Shown: one piece after another, positions 7,739-15,494 of the stretch | Layout of the letters: each line of letters begins with the position of its first letter | How positions within the stretch are numbered: the stretch's first letter is position 1 | Assembly: GCA_036500205.1 (NCBI GenBank) | Contig: DASYCK010000074.1 | Location: forward strand, 1-38,540 | Length of the DNA: 38,540 bases | Reading direction: 5' to 3' | Source: DASYCK01 sp036500205 | Lineage (GTDB): Bacteria > Myxococcota_A > Polyangia > Fen-1088 | Made by a program: the position numbers and the translations under genes | The notes under the pieces: generated by a model | The model's database searches: none | What the model was told of the DNA's origin: nothing | What the model saw: the letters and a program-made list of their open reading frames with translations, nothing else

Positions 7739-8245
7739 TCGAAAACGGTCGCGCGACGAGGAACGAGTCTGGGCCGTGGTCTGGTGATCGGGCTGTGCGC
7801 CACGCAGGCGCTCGACTGGGTGAGCATCCTCCTTTACGAGGGCGAGTCGGCGGCGACGCGCGCCACGGAGAACCGCGTTCGCGGCGATCGGCAGGCCTAC
7901 GAGGTGGCCGTCGAGCGGATGGCGACCCGCGCCGGGCGCAAGCTGAGCGAGGACGAGGTGAAGCGGTGGGGATGGCGCTTCCACAAGACCTTCGGTCTGC
8001 TGGGCGGGCTCGGCTATCTGGGCCTTCGTCGCGCTTTTCCCCGGCTGCGCTGGGGTTGCGGTCTGGCCTTCGGCAGCGCCTTCTTCCTGCTGGTCGATGA
8101 GCTCATGGTCCCTCTTCAGGGGCTGACCCCGGGACCGCAGGCGTTCTCCTGGAAGGTCCACGCGCGGGGTGCCGCGGCACATCTGGCCTACGGGATGGCG
8201 GCCGAAGCGACGGCGCGCCTGTTCGACGGCGCTGACCGTCGCTAG
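7736..8245 (+). CDS. Hypothetical membrane protein, YagU-like
   Basis: This is a 169-residue protein. Hydrophobic segments occur near residues 12-30 (GRGLVIGLCATQALDWVSIL), 82-96 and 103-118, with an acidic/basic middle region (KLSEDEVKRWGWRFHKTFG). The layout resembles the small YagU/DUF1440 inner-membrane proteins, but I am not sure. The frame extends upstream to a TTG at 7712. The ATG at 7736 is preferred because GGAGG ends six bases before it. The stop codon TAG lies inside the left arm of a perfect 30-bp inverted repeat shared with the convergent ku gene. Function unknown. Confidence 0.6.
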   Translation: MSKTVARRGTSLGRGLVIGLCATQALDWVSILLYEGESAATRATENRVRGDRQAYEVAVERMATRAGRKLSEDEVKRWGWRFHKTFGLLGGLGYLGLRRAFPRLRWGCGLAFGSAFFLLVDELMVPLQGLTPGPQAFSWKVHARGAAAHLAYGMAAEATARLFDGADRR

Positions 8246-8310
8246 TGCACCGCCGTCGAAATAGCGTCACGGTCGGCCGTTGACGCTATTTCGACGGCGG
8301 TGCACTAGCG
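8240..8310. repeat. Perfect 30-bp inverted repeat between convergent genes
   Basis: The left arm is 8240-8269 and the right arm 8281-8310, with an 11-base loop. I see no mismatch. The TAG stop of the upstream plus-strand gene (8243-8245) is in the left arm. The TAG stop of the minus-strand ku gene (8305-8307) is at the mirror position in the right arm. It can act as a bidirectional terminator. No T run follows either arm. It is longer and more perfect than ordinary terminators. Confidence 0.85.
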
Positions 8311-9198
8311 CGCCGCGCGCCGTTTGGCTGGCTTGCGCTGTGACGCGGGACGCGCGCGGGTGTCAGGCCTGACGGCGGTGGAACGGCGCGCGCTGCCGGC
8401 CCTCGCTGGGGTCGCCTTGCCGCTTTTCGCGCCCGCCAGGGTGGCCTTCAGCGCCTCCATCAGGTCGACGACCTTGCCTTTCTCCGCGGTGGGCGGGGTG
8501 ACCGCGATCTCCTCACCCTTGTCCTTCTTGTGCACCAGCTCCATCACGCGCTGCTTGAACGTGTCCTCGTACGCGCTGGGATCCCAGTGCCCCGCCATCG
8601 CGTCGATCAGCTGCGACGCCAGGGCCAGCTCCTGCTTGCCCACGTTCGCCTTGTGCGGCACCAGCGCCAGATCCTTGGTGCTGCGCACCTCGTCCGGGAA
8701 ATACATCGTCTGCAGGGCGAGGATGTTCTCGAGCGGACGCACGCAGACGACGTACTCCTTCGTGCGCATGACGAACCTACCGATCGCCACGCGGCTCTGC
8801 TGCTGCATGGCCTGGCGCAGCAGCCCGTAGGCCTTCGCCGCCGCCTCGCTGTCGGGGGCGACGTAGTAGGTCTTGTCCCAGTTCACCGGATCGATCTCCG
8901 CCAGCGGCACGAACCGTTCGATGTCGACGGTGTGTGACTTCTGCGGCTCCGCCGCCTCGATCTCCTCGTCGGTCAACACGACGTAGCGGTCCTTGGCCAC
9001 CTCGAAGCCCTTCTCGATCTTCTCCCAGGGAACCTCCCGGTCCGAGCTCCCCGCCACCCGGCGGTAGTGGATGCGGTTCTTGGTCCCCTGCTCGAACTCG
9101 TGGAAGCCGACACGATGGGGTTCCGTCGCCGAGATCAGGTTTATGGGGATATTCACCAGCCCGAAGCTGATCGAGCCGTTCCACAGTGAGCGCGCCAT
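8305..9198 (-). CDS. ku: Ku DNA-end-binding protein
   Basis: This is a 297-residue bacterial Ku homodimer subunit for non-homologous end joining. It binds double-strand ends and recruits LigD. The N-terminus MARSLWNGSISFGLVNIPI is the family hallmark. The Ku core continues through VLTDEEIEAA, IDPVNWDKTYYVAPD and the ELALASQLIDAM segment to about residue 225. The last 60 residues are a basic Lys/Arg/Ala/Pro tail ending in KRRAAR, the kind of extension known to help DNA binding in longer bacterial Ku proteins. No ligD is present in this window, so the partner must be elsewhere. The stop codon is inside a long inverted repeat. Confidence 0.97.
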   Translation of the reverse strand: MARSLWNGSISFGLVNIPINLISATEPHRVGFHEFEQGTKNRIHYRRVAGSSDREVPWEKIEKGFEVAKDRYVVLTDEEIEAAEPQKSHTVDIERFVPLAEIDPVNWDKTYYVAPDSEAAAKAYGLLRQAMQQQSRVAIGRFVMRTKEYVVCVRPLENILALQTMYFPDEVRSTKDLALVPHKANVGKQELALASQLIDAMAGHWDPSAYEDTFKQRVMELVHKKDKGEEIAVTPPTAEKGKVVDLMEALKATLAGAKSGKATPARAGSARRSTAVRPDTRARPASQRKPAKRRAAR

Positions 9199-9485
9199 GG
9201 CGCAACCACCGATACAGGACCCGTGCCAGGGCGAATTTCGCCTCTGCTTGGTTCATGAAGGCTCCACTGCTTCATCATCGTGACCGTCTGCTCCTCGACG
9301 GTTCCTGTCGGTAACGCCACTTCTTCGTGATGGGTTCCCCGGGTCAGCGCGGCGAACGCCGCCAGGGCGGCTGTACGAGCGACCGACCGCGCATCGAGCC
9401 GCGCCAGCGCAAAATGCGCGGACCGGACGGCGCCGTTCGACGTCCTCGAACGCCATTCCAGGACGACCGCGCTATCATCCCCGCC
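9199..9485. other. Divergent intergenic region ku/proA
   Basis: This 287-bp gap separates ku (minus) from proA (plus). It should hold both promoters. The only element I can point to is TATCAT at 9473-9478, seven bases before the proA ATG, as a possible -10 for a nearly leaderless proA mRNA. Short open frames here look like shadows. No strong hairpin was seen. Confidence 0.4.
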
Positions 9486-10796
9486 ATGACCGAGGGCTCA
9501 TCGAAGTTCACGCACGAGGCGGCGCTGGCGGCGAAGGCGGCGGGGGCCGCCCTGCGGGAGGCGCCGGCCGAGGTGCGCGCCGGGCTGCTGCGCGATCTGG
9601 CCGAGGCGCTGGGGCGCGAGGATGTTCGCGCCCAGGTGTTCGCCGCCAACGCGCGCGACATGGAGCGCTCCAAGGCGGACGTCGCCACCGGTGCGCTGGC
9701 CCCGGAGCTGCTGAAGCGGCTGGCGCTCGACGCGAAGAAGCTGTCCGCGGTGTCGGACGGGCTGGCGCAGCTCGCCGCGATGGAGGATCTGGTGGGGCGG
9801 GTCACGCTCCGTCGCGAGCTGGACGACGGTCTGGTGCTCGAGCGGGTGACCTGTCCGCTCGGGCTGATCGGCGTGGTGTTCGAGGCCCGGCCCGACGCGC
9901 TGGTGCAGATCGCCGGCCTCGCCATTCGCAGCGGCAACGCCGTGCTGCTGAAGGGGGGGCGCGAGGCGCAGGAGAGCAATCGCTCGCTCGCCGCCGTGCT
10001 GCACGACGTGTTCCGCGCGCGCGGGCTCGATCCGCGCGCCGCCGTGTTGCTCGAGGATCGCGCCGACGTGAGCGCGCTGCTGGGACTGGATGGCGTGGTC
10101 GATCTGATCGTCGCGCGTGGCTCGTCCGAGTTCGTGCGTCACGTGCGCGCCTCGACGCGCATTCCGGTGATGGCGCACGCCGCCGGCATCTGTCACCTGT
10201 ACCTGCACCGCGCCGCCAATCCGGCGATGGCGGCGAAGCTGGCCCTCGACTCGAAGATGACTTACCCCGCGGCTTGCAACGCGCTCGAGACGCTGTTGTG
10301 GGACGAGGGGGCCGAGGCCGCCCTCGACGCGACGGTGGCGACGCTGACGGCGGCCGGCGTCGAGCTGCGCGGCGACGCCGAGACGCGCGCGCGTCATCCG
10401 AAGATCACGCCCGCGCCGGACGACGCCTGGGACACCGAATACGGCGCGCCCATCCTGTCCGTGCGGCGCGTGCGCGGCATGGACGAGGCGCTGGCGCACA
10501 TCGAGCGCCACGGCTCCCGTCACACCGACTCGATCGTCACCGACGACGCCAAGGCGGCGGCGAAATTCCTGGCGTCCGTCGATTCGGCCGGCGTCTATCA
10601 CAACGCCAGCACCCGCTTCGCCGATGGCTATCGCTATGGCCTCGGCGCCGAGGTGGGGATCAGCACCGACAAGCTTCACGCGCGCGGGCCCGTCGGTGTG
10701 GACGGCCTGCTGACCTATCGCTGGCTGCTGCATGGAAGCGGGCAGCTCACCGCCGACTACGGTCCGGCCGGCCGCCGCTTCAAGCATCAGGGGTAG
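9486..10796 (+). CDS. proA: Gamma-glutamyl phosphate reductase
   Basis: This 436-residue enzyme of the aldehyde-dehydrogenase superfamily reduces gamma-glutamyl phosphate with NADPH to glutamate-5-semialdehyde, the second step of proline synthesis. Typical segments are GLIGVVFEARPDALVQIAGL, AIRSGNAVLLKGGREAQESN and KMTYPAACNALETLL with the catalytic Cys264. The C-terminal signature is FADGYRYGLGAEVGISTDKL followed by HARGPVGVDGL. The frame extends upstream to 9327, but the family N-terminus and a nearby -10-like box favour the ATG at 9486. No proB lies next to it. The length is normal. Confidence 0.96.
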   Translation: MTEGSSKFTHEAALAAKAAGAALREAPAEVRAGLLRDLAEALGREDVRAQVFAANARDMERSKADVATGALAPELLKRLALDAKKLSAVSDGLAQLAAMEDLVGRVTLRRELDDGLVLERVTCPLGLIGVVFEARPDALVQIAGLAIRSGNAVLLKGGREAQESNRSLAAVLHDVFRARGLDPRAAVLLEDRADVSALLGLDGVVDLIVARGSSEFVRHVRASTRIPVMAHAAGICHLYLHRAANPAMAAKLALDSKMTYPAACNALETLLWDEGAEAALDATVATLTAAGVELRGDAETRARHPKITPAPDDAWDTEYGAPILSVRRVRGMDEALAHIERHGSRHTDSIVTDDAKAAAKFLASVDSAGVYHNASTRFADGYRYGLGAEVGISTDKLHARGPVGVDGLLTYRWLLHGSGQLTADYGPAGRRFKHQG

Positions 10797-10972
10797 TTTC
10801 CCGCTACGTGAACCTGGCCCGCGGTGGCGCCGAGCGCGATCACCGCAAGACGGACCCGAACGCCCGTTGCAGCGCCGACCAGCGGCCCTATCGCGTCGAT
10901 GGCGACTCGACGGCGGCGCGGCTGTTCTTCAAGCTGCCCTGATTTCGCGCGGCTGGCGCGCGTCGCGGACAT

Positions 10973-11033
10973 AAAAAAGGCGGTGCGAGAAACTCGGATG
11001 CCGGCCCCCCCGGACCGAGTTTCTCACACCGCC
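10973..11033 (-). terminator. Intrinsic terminator for minus-strand transcription
   Basis: The arms are 10979-10997 and 11015-11033, 19 bp with one imperfect position that is a G-U pair only in minus-strand RNA. An inner CCGG/CCGG pairing (11001-11004, 11010-11013) extends the stem. On the minus strand the stem is followed at once by six T (10978-10973). The plus strand has no T run after it. The terminator therefore serves minus-strand transcription, yet no minus-strand gene lies to its right for more than 4 kb. Confidence 0.75.
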
Positions 11034-11276
11034 GCGTCCCCTTCCCTGATGCCTCTCCCCAGAATCAAAACACTATTCAGTTTTTCAGACTTCCAACCAA
11101 CTACGTGATGAAGGACTTCCCCTATTCAATTTTTCTTCCCGTTGTTGTTTCGTAGGTCACCGCCTTCCCCTTTTCCCTCTTGCCCCTTGATCCTCCCCCG
11201 ACCCACCGTCTGTAACCGAACCGAACCTTTTCAACCCCCGCCGCTCCCCGTGTCCCCCGTCTCGATGATTTACTTA
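10979..11276 (-). ncRNA. Candidate small RNA upstream of comEC
   Basis: This part of the proA-comEC gap has no convincing gene but ends, on the minus strand, in a textbook intrinsic terminator. A possible -10 box TATAAG lies on the minus strand at about 11277-11272, with only a weak -35. The predicted transcript of roughly 290 bases is purine-rich, with several G runs. I looked for signatures of tmRNA, RNase P RNA and SRP RNA and did not find them. The 5' end is uncertain. This is inference from the orphan terminator. Confidence 0.35.
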
Positions 11277-11380
11277 TAGCTCCGCTGATGTTTCGGCGTC
11301 CTTTCGTCTCCGAGAATCTTTGGTAACAACGCGGCGGCGATGGGCGCGTCACCGTCGGTGTTTTCTCTGGAAATCTCGAA

Positions 11381-13903
11381 TTGGCGCGGAGTCTCGCGGG
11401 GCGGACTGACGACGCAACTCCGCGCGGCGCGGGCCGAAAAAGCCCGCTCGTGCGCCTCGTTCTGTGGATGACAGCCTTCGCGCTCGCCGCCGCGGCCTTC
11501 GCCGCGTGCGAGGCGTCGCCGAGATTGGTGGTGTTCGGGTCCGCTCCGCTGATCGTCGTGGCGGTCCTGCTCGTTCGTCGCCGTCATCGTCGCGCGCGGC
11601 TCGTCGCGGAGATGCTCCTGGCGTGCGGGATCGGCGCCTACGTCGGCGCGCGTGCGGCGACGCCGCCGGTGCTGCCCGGGCCGCTGGTGGCGGTGCTGGA
11701 CAGCGAGCGTCGAGCCTCGATTCGAGGGTGGATCACCGACGGACCCGAACAGAGTGCTGGCGGCGCGCGCCTGCGCGTCGCGATCGAGGGAATCGACGGC
11801 CACGCCGTTCAGGTGGACGGCGCGCTGTCGATCGTGAACGGCGTCCCCGCGTTGTTGCCCGGCGATCTCGTGCGATTCGACGCGCACGCGCACGCGGTGC
11901 GGGGGCTGGCCAATCCGGGCGTGGCCGATTCGTCGTTGCTGGCGCGCGCGAACGGGATCGACTGCTTTCTCGGCGTGGGCCACGCCGCGGACATCCTGCG
12001 CGTCGACGATGATGCGCGCGTCCTGCCCCGCCGTCCCTGGCTCTGGCCGTTCCGCTGGGCGGCGCAAGCGCGGCATGCCCTCGATGGCGCGATCGATCGC
12101 GCGACCGCCGGCACGTCGTGCGCGCTGTTGCACACCGCCGTGCTCGGCGAGCGGCGGAACAGCGACGCGCGGGTCGAGGATGGATTTCGCGCTGCCGGCG
12201 CGACGCACGTCCTGTCGGTGTCCGGGCTGCACCTGGCGGCCGTCGCCTTCGTCTTCTTCGTGGGCTTGCGACGCGCGCTGACCGTCGTGCCACGCCTGCC
12301 CCTGTGGTTCGATCCGCGGCGCCTGGCCGCGCTGCTCGCGCTGCCGGCGATCGCGTTCTACACGTTGATCTCCGGTGATGCCGTCGCGACGATCCGGTCC
12401 GCCTTGATGATGGCGGTCGGACTGCTCGGCGTCGTGCTGGGGCGGCGGACCCGTCCCGTCGTGGCGGTGGCGGCGGCGAGCGGGGCGCTGATGGCCTGGT
12501 CACCGCTGGTGCTGTTCGACGTCTCGTTTCAGCTGTCGGTGGTGTCGGTGCTGGCGCTGGCGCTGCTGTCCGGGCCCCTGGCGCCGGGGTTCGAGGGCCT
12601 GCCGTCGCTGCCGGGGCGCGTGCTGAGAGGCGTGGGGCGGCTGGGCGCGGCCACGTTGGCGGCGGGCCTCACCACGGCGCCGCTCGTGGCCCATCACTTC
12701 GGCGAGGTCACGCCGGCCGCGCCGCTGGGGAACCTGCTGCTCGTGCCGCTGGTCGAGATGGTGGTCGTTCCGTTCGGGCTCGGCGGCGCGACGCTGGCGG
12801 CGCTGGCTGGCGATCGGTGGGGCGGTCCGCTGCTCGCCGTGGCGAACGGGGGCGCGCGCCTGGCGCTGGCGGCAGCCGAGAAGTTCCGGCTGCTGGCGCC
12901 CGTCTGGACGACGCGGTCTCCGAACGCGTTCGAGACGGCGACGCTGGTGGTGGGCGGGGCGCTGTCGCTGGCGGCGCTGCCGCGTCAAGCGGGCGGGCGC
13001 CGCGTCAAGGCGCTCGCCGCCGCCACCCTGCTGGGGATGGGGGGTGTCAGCCTGGTGGTGCGCGACGTGAGCCGACGCCACGACCCGGATCTGCTGGTGA
13101 CGTTCCTCGACGTGGGGCAGGGCGACGCCGCCGTCATCCAGGCGCCGGGCGGGGGCACCATCTTGATCGACGGCGGTGGAACCTACGACGGCTCGTTCGA
13201 TCCGGGCGCGCGGGTCGTCGAGCCGTTTCTGCGAGCCCGGGGCATCACCCGCGTCGACACCGTGGTGCTTTCCCACCCGCACCCGGATCACCTGGGGGGC
13301 CTGCAGCGAATTCTGGCGCGCTTTCCCGTGGGGCAGCTGTGGACGAGCGGCGACGACGGCCACAACCCGGAGTACCACCGGCTCATCGACGCGGCACGGG
13401 CGCGCGGTGTGCTGCTGCCCGTTCCCATGAAAGAAGCGCTGGGGCCGACCGTGCTCGAGCCGCTGGGACCGTTCGTCGGCGATGGGGGTGGCGAACGGAT
13501 CGGGCCGCCGGAGGGGTCGACCGTCAATGATGCGTCGCTGGTGATTCGTCTGGCTTTCGGGAGCCGGTCGGTGCTGTTCGCGGGCGACATCGAGGCCGAC
13601 GGCGAAGGGGAGGTCACGGGACGAACGGCGGCGGGGCAGATCGTCGCCTCCGACGTCTTGAAGGTCCCCCACCACGGGAGTCGCACCTCTTCGAGCGCCG
13701 AGCTGCTGGACGTGGTGCGGGCGCGGCTCGCGGTGATGTCGCTCGGCTGGAAGAACCGTTTCCACTTTCCCAACGCCGACGTGGTGGCGCGCTACAGGGC
13801 CCGTGGGGTCACGTTGCTGCGCACCGATCTCGCTGGCGCGGTGACGATCCGGGTGACGCCCGACGGTGACATGACGACCAGCTGCGCCCGCGGATGCCAG
13901 TAG
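11381..13903 (+). CDS. comEC: ComEC/Rec2 competence DNA channel
   Basis: This is an 840-residue inner-membrane protein for uptake of single-stranded DNA during natural transformation. An N-terminal membrane and OB-like DUF4131 region (about 20-230) leads to the multi-helix Competence domain, with the diagnostic SVSGLHLAAV near residue 285. The C-terminal metallo-beta-lactamase domain starts around 575 (LDVGQGDAAVI) and has the metal motif H632-P-H634-P-D636-H637 and VPHHGSRTSS. All metal ligands of the nuclease-like domain appear intact, which is not so in every ComEC. Possible starts are TTG 11381, GTG 11450 and ATG 11468, and none has a strong ribosome-binding site. The preceding 580-bp gap is non-coding. 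Confidence 0.94.
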   Translation: MARSLAGRTDDATPRGAGRKSPLVRLVLWMTAFALAAAAFAACEASPRLVVFGSAPLIVVAVLLVRRRHRRARLVAEMLLACGIGAYVGARAATPPVLPGPLVAVLDSERRASIRGWITDGPEQSAGGARLRVAIEGIDGHAVQVDGALSIVNGVPALLPGDLVRFDAHAHAVRGLANPGVADSSLLARANGIDCFLGVGHAADILRVDDDARVLPRRPWLWPFRWAAQARHALDGAIDRATAGTSCALLHTAVLGERRNSDARVEDGFRAAGATHVLSVSGLHLAAVAFVFFVGLRRALTVVPRLPLWFDPRRLAALLALPAIAFYTLISGDAVATIRSALMMAVGLLGVVLGRRTRPVVAVAAASGALMAWSPLVLFDVSFQLSVVSVLALALLSGPLAPGFEGLPSLPGRVLRGVGRLGAATLAAGLTTAPLVAHHFGEVTPAAPLGNLLLVPLVEMVVVPFGLGGATLAALAGDRWGGPLLAVANGGARLALAAAEKFRLLAPVWTTRSPNAFETATLVVGGALSLAALPRQAGGRRVKALAAATLLGMGGVSLVVRDVSRRHDPDLLVTFLDVGQGDAAVIQAPGGGTILIDGGGTYDGSFDPGARVVEPFLRARGITRVDTVVLSHPHPDHLGGLQRILARFPVGQLWTSGDDGHNPEYHRLIDAARARGVLLPVPMKEALGPTVLEPLGPFVGDGGGERIGPPEGSTVNDASLVIRLAFGSRSVLFAGDIEADGEGEVTGRTAAGQIVASDVLKVPHHGSRTSSSAELLDVVRARLAVMSLGWKNRFHFPNADVVARYRARGVTLLRTDLAGAVTIRVTPDGDMTTSCARGCQ

Positions 13904-13964
13904 ATGACCTCACGCGGGGGCAACCCGCTCCCCTCGGGGCACCCGTGCACTAGACTGGCCGGCC

Positions 13965-15035
13965 ATGCCGCTGCGTTTTCGGATCCTGCCCGCCCCCCAG
14001 GGGAATCGGCCGGTGTCGGCGCCGGGACCGGGGGTGGCCGTGGCGACGGGGCCCACCGAGGAGCTGACGTTCGAGCTGGCGGCCGACCTGACCGAGGTGC
14101 GCGTGGGACGCCAGCCGTCGTCTCACATCGAGCTGCCGTTTCCTGGGGTCTCCGCCCTTCACGCCCGGCTGTTCAAAGGGGAGTCCATTCACGAGTGGTG
14201 GCTGGTGGATGAAGGGAGCACGAACGGGACCTGGCTCGACGACCAGCGGCTCGCGCCCCGGCGGCCGGTGCTGATCCGCCCGGGCAAACGCATGCGCATC
14301 GGCTCCGTCGACATCGTGTTCGAGGGGTGGTCGACGACGGCGCGCGGTGAGGAGGGGACGGGGACCATCGCCCGTCGGCTGATCAGCGACCTGTTCGGCA
14401 GCACGGGCGGCGAGATCCCGTCGCTGGCCGTCGAAAGTGGCGTTGCTTCGCGGACGAACGTGCGGCTCGCCGAGCGCGAGCGTCGCTACCTGGTGGGCCG
14501 CGCCGATAGCTGTGATCTGGTGCTGTCCGGCGAGCACGCGTCGCGCGAGCACGCCGCCTTCGTCAGGCGCTGGGAGGGGGTCTTCGTCTCGGACCTCGGC
14601 TCGAGAAACGGCGTCGTCGTGAACGGCACGGTGATCTCTGGCGAACATCATCTGTCCGATGGAGATCGGATCGAGATCGGGGCGGTGACCTTGCGGCTCG
14701 CCGATCCGGAGGATCGCTATCTTCGGCGGCTGGAGGCGCTGGGAGAGGGCGCGACGGCCGGGGACGCTCATTCGGTCGCGGCGGATGCGCCCGCTCCGTT
14801 GCCAGCAGGGACGAAGACGCCGCCGCTCGCCTCGCCGGCGGTCGTCGCCGAGGTCGAGGTCGCCACCGCGCGCCGTCCGGCCGTTCGTCGCTCGGGCTCG
14901 GTGACGTCGATCGCGCGCGCCGAGCGTGCGAAGGCGATGGTCCGCCGCTCTCCGCTCCGCAGATTGACGATGGTGCTGGCGGCCTGTCTCGTCGTCGCGG
15001 CCGTGGCGGGGCTGATCGTGCTGCTCGTCGCCTGA
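13965..15035 (+). CDS. Tail-anchored double FHA-domain protein
   Basis: This is a 356-residue protein with two forkhead-associated domains, which bind phosphothreonine peptides. FHA1 has GRQ at 48-50, the S-x2-H element at 63-66 and STNG at 85-88. FHA2 has GRA at 178-180, SREH at 193-196 and SRNG at 213-216. Both keep the conserved Gly-Arg, Ser-His and Asn residues. A basic linker follows, and the protein ends in one hydrophobic helix (about 332-356) with no tail, so it should be held in the inner membrane by its C-terminus with both FHA domains in the cytoplasm. A partner Ser/Thr kinase is expected from the family but is not in this window. TAGACT lies eight bases before the ATG, and no ribosome-binding site is seen. 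Confidence 0.9.
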   Translation: MPLRFRILPAPQGNRPVSAPGPGVAVATGPTEELTFELAADLTEVRVGRQPSSHIELPFPGVSALHARLFKGESIHEWWLVDEGSTNGTWLDDQRLAPRRPVLIRPGKRMRIGSVDIVFEGWSTTARGEEGTGTIARRLISDLFGSTGGEIPSLAVESGVASRTNVRLAERERRYLVGRADSCDLVLSGEHASREHAAFVRRWEGVFVSDLGSRNGVVVNGTVISGEHHLSDGDRIEIGAVTLRLADPEDRYLRRLEALGEGATAGDAHSVAADAPAPLPAGTKTPPLASPAVVAEVEVATARRPAVRRSGSVTSIARAERAKAMVRRSPLRRLTMVLAACLVVAAVAGLIVLLVA

Positions 15036-15126
15036 CTGGACGATTTTCGCCGCGGACGGAAGAATCCTGGGCAACCGAACGGCGCTGGCGCCGATATCCC
15101 CCCATGAGCTTGTCGAAGGGGGCGAC

Positions 15127-15480
15127 ATGATCGGAAGGCGTCGCCGTGTCGCGCGGCGAACGGTCGCCGCCGCGACGGTCGGCATCGTGGCGTTGCTCGC
15201 CGTGTTTCCCTGCGCCGCCGCCGACCCGAACGACGACGACCCTGGGGACGACGAGCCACGCTGCAACCGTCACGACGACCTGTCATGCACGGTCGTGCGC
15301 GAGACGACCGCCGGCGTCTGGGTGTGGACGGCGAGGTTTCGACCGGCGGAGCCGAACAGTCCCACCTGGTCGATCGCGGTCGGCACGGCCGTGGTCGGCG
15401 CCGCGCCCACGGTGAAGTTCCTGCCCATCCCGCCGGCGACGAGGAGCCCGACGCCCAACGGCGCCCCCATCCTCGAATGA
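15127..15480 (+). CDS. Small secreted hypothetical protein
   Basis: This is a 117-residue protein with a clear signal peptide: an Arg-rich start, a hydrophobic core (AAATVGIVALLAVF) and a likely cleavage site after CAAA. The mature part begins with an acidic stretch (DPNDDDPGDDEP), contains two Cys, and ends Pro/Thr-rich. An AGGGGG sequence ending four bases before the ATG may serve as a ribosome-binding site. It resembles no family I know. It ends 14 bases before the stop of the convergent ffh gene. Confidence 0.55.
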   Translation: MIGRRRRVARRTVAAATVGIVALLAVFPCAAADPNDDDPGDDEPRCNRHDDLSCTVVRETTAGVWVWTARFRPAEPNSPTWSIAVGTAVVGAAPTVKFLPIPPATRSPTPNGAPILE

Positions 15481-15494
15481 GGGCGGTCGCGCGC

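Noticed and set aside
10808..10942. 44-residue frame right after proA
   Set aside because: It has a GTG start without a ribosome-binding site and no recognisable pattern. It may be chance in a GC-rich gap.
10979..11276. tmRNA, RNase P RNA or SRP RNA in the proA-comEC gap
   Set aside because: I checked the minus strand for the conserved SRP GGAAGGAAGCAGCC loop, RNase P P4 core and tmRNA ends and saw none. Only an unknown small RNA remains possible.
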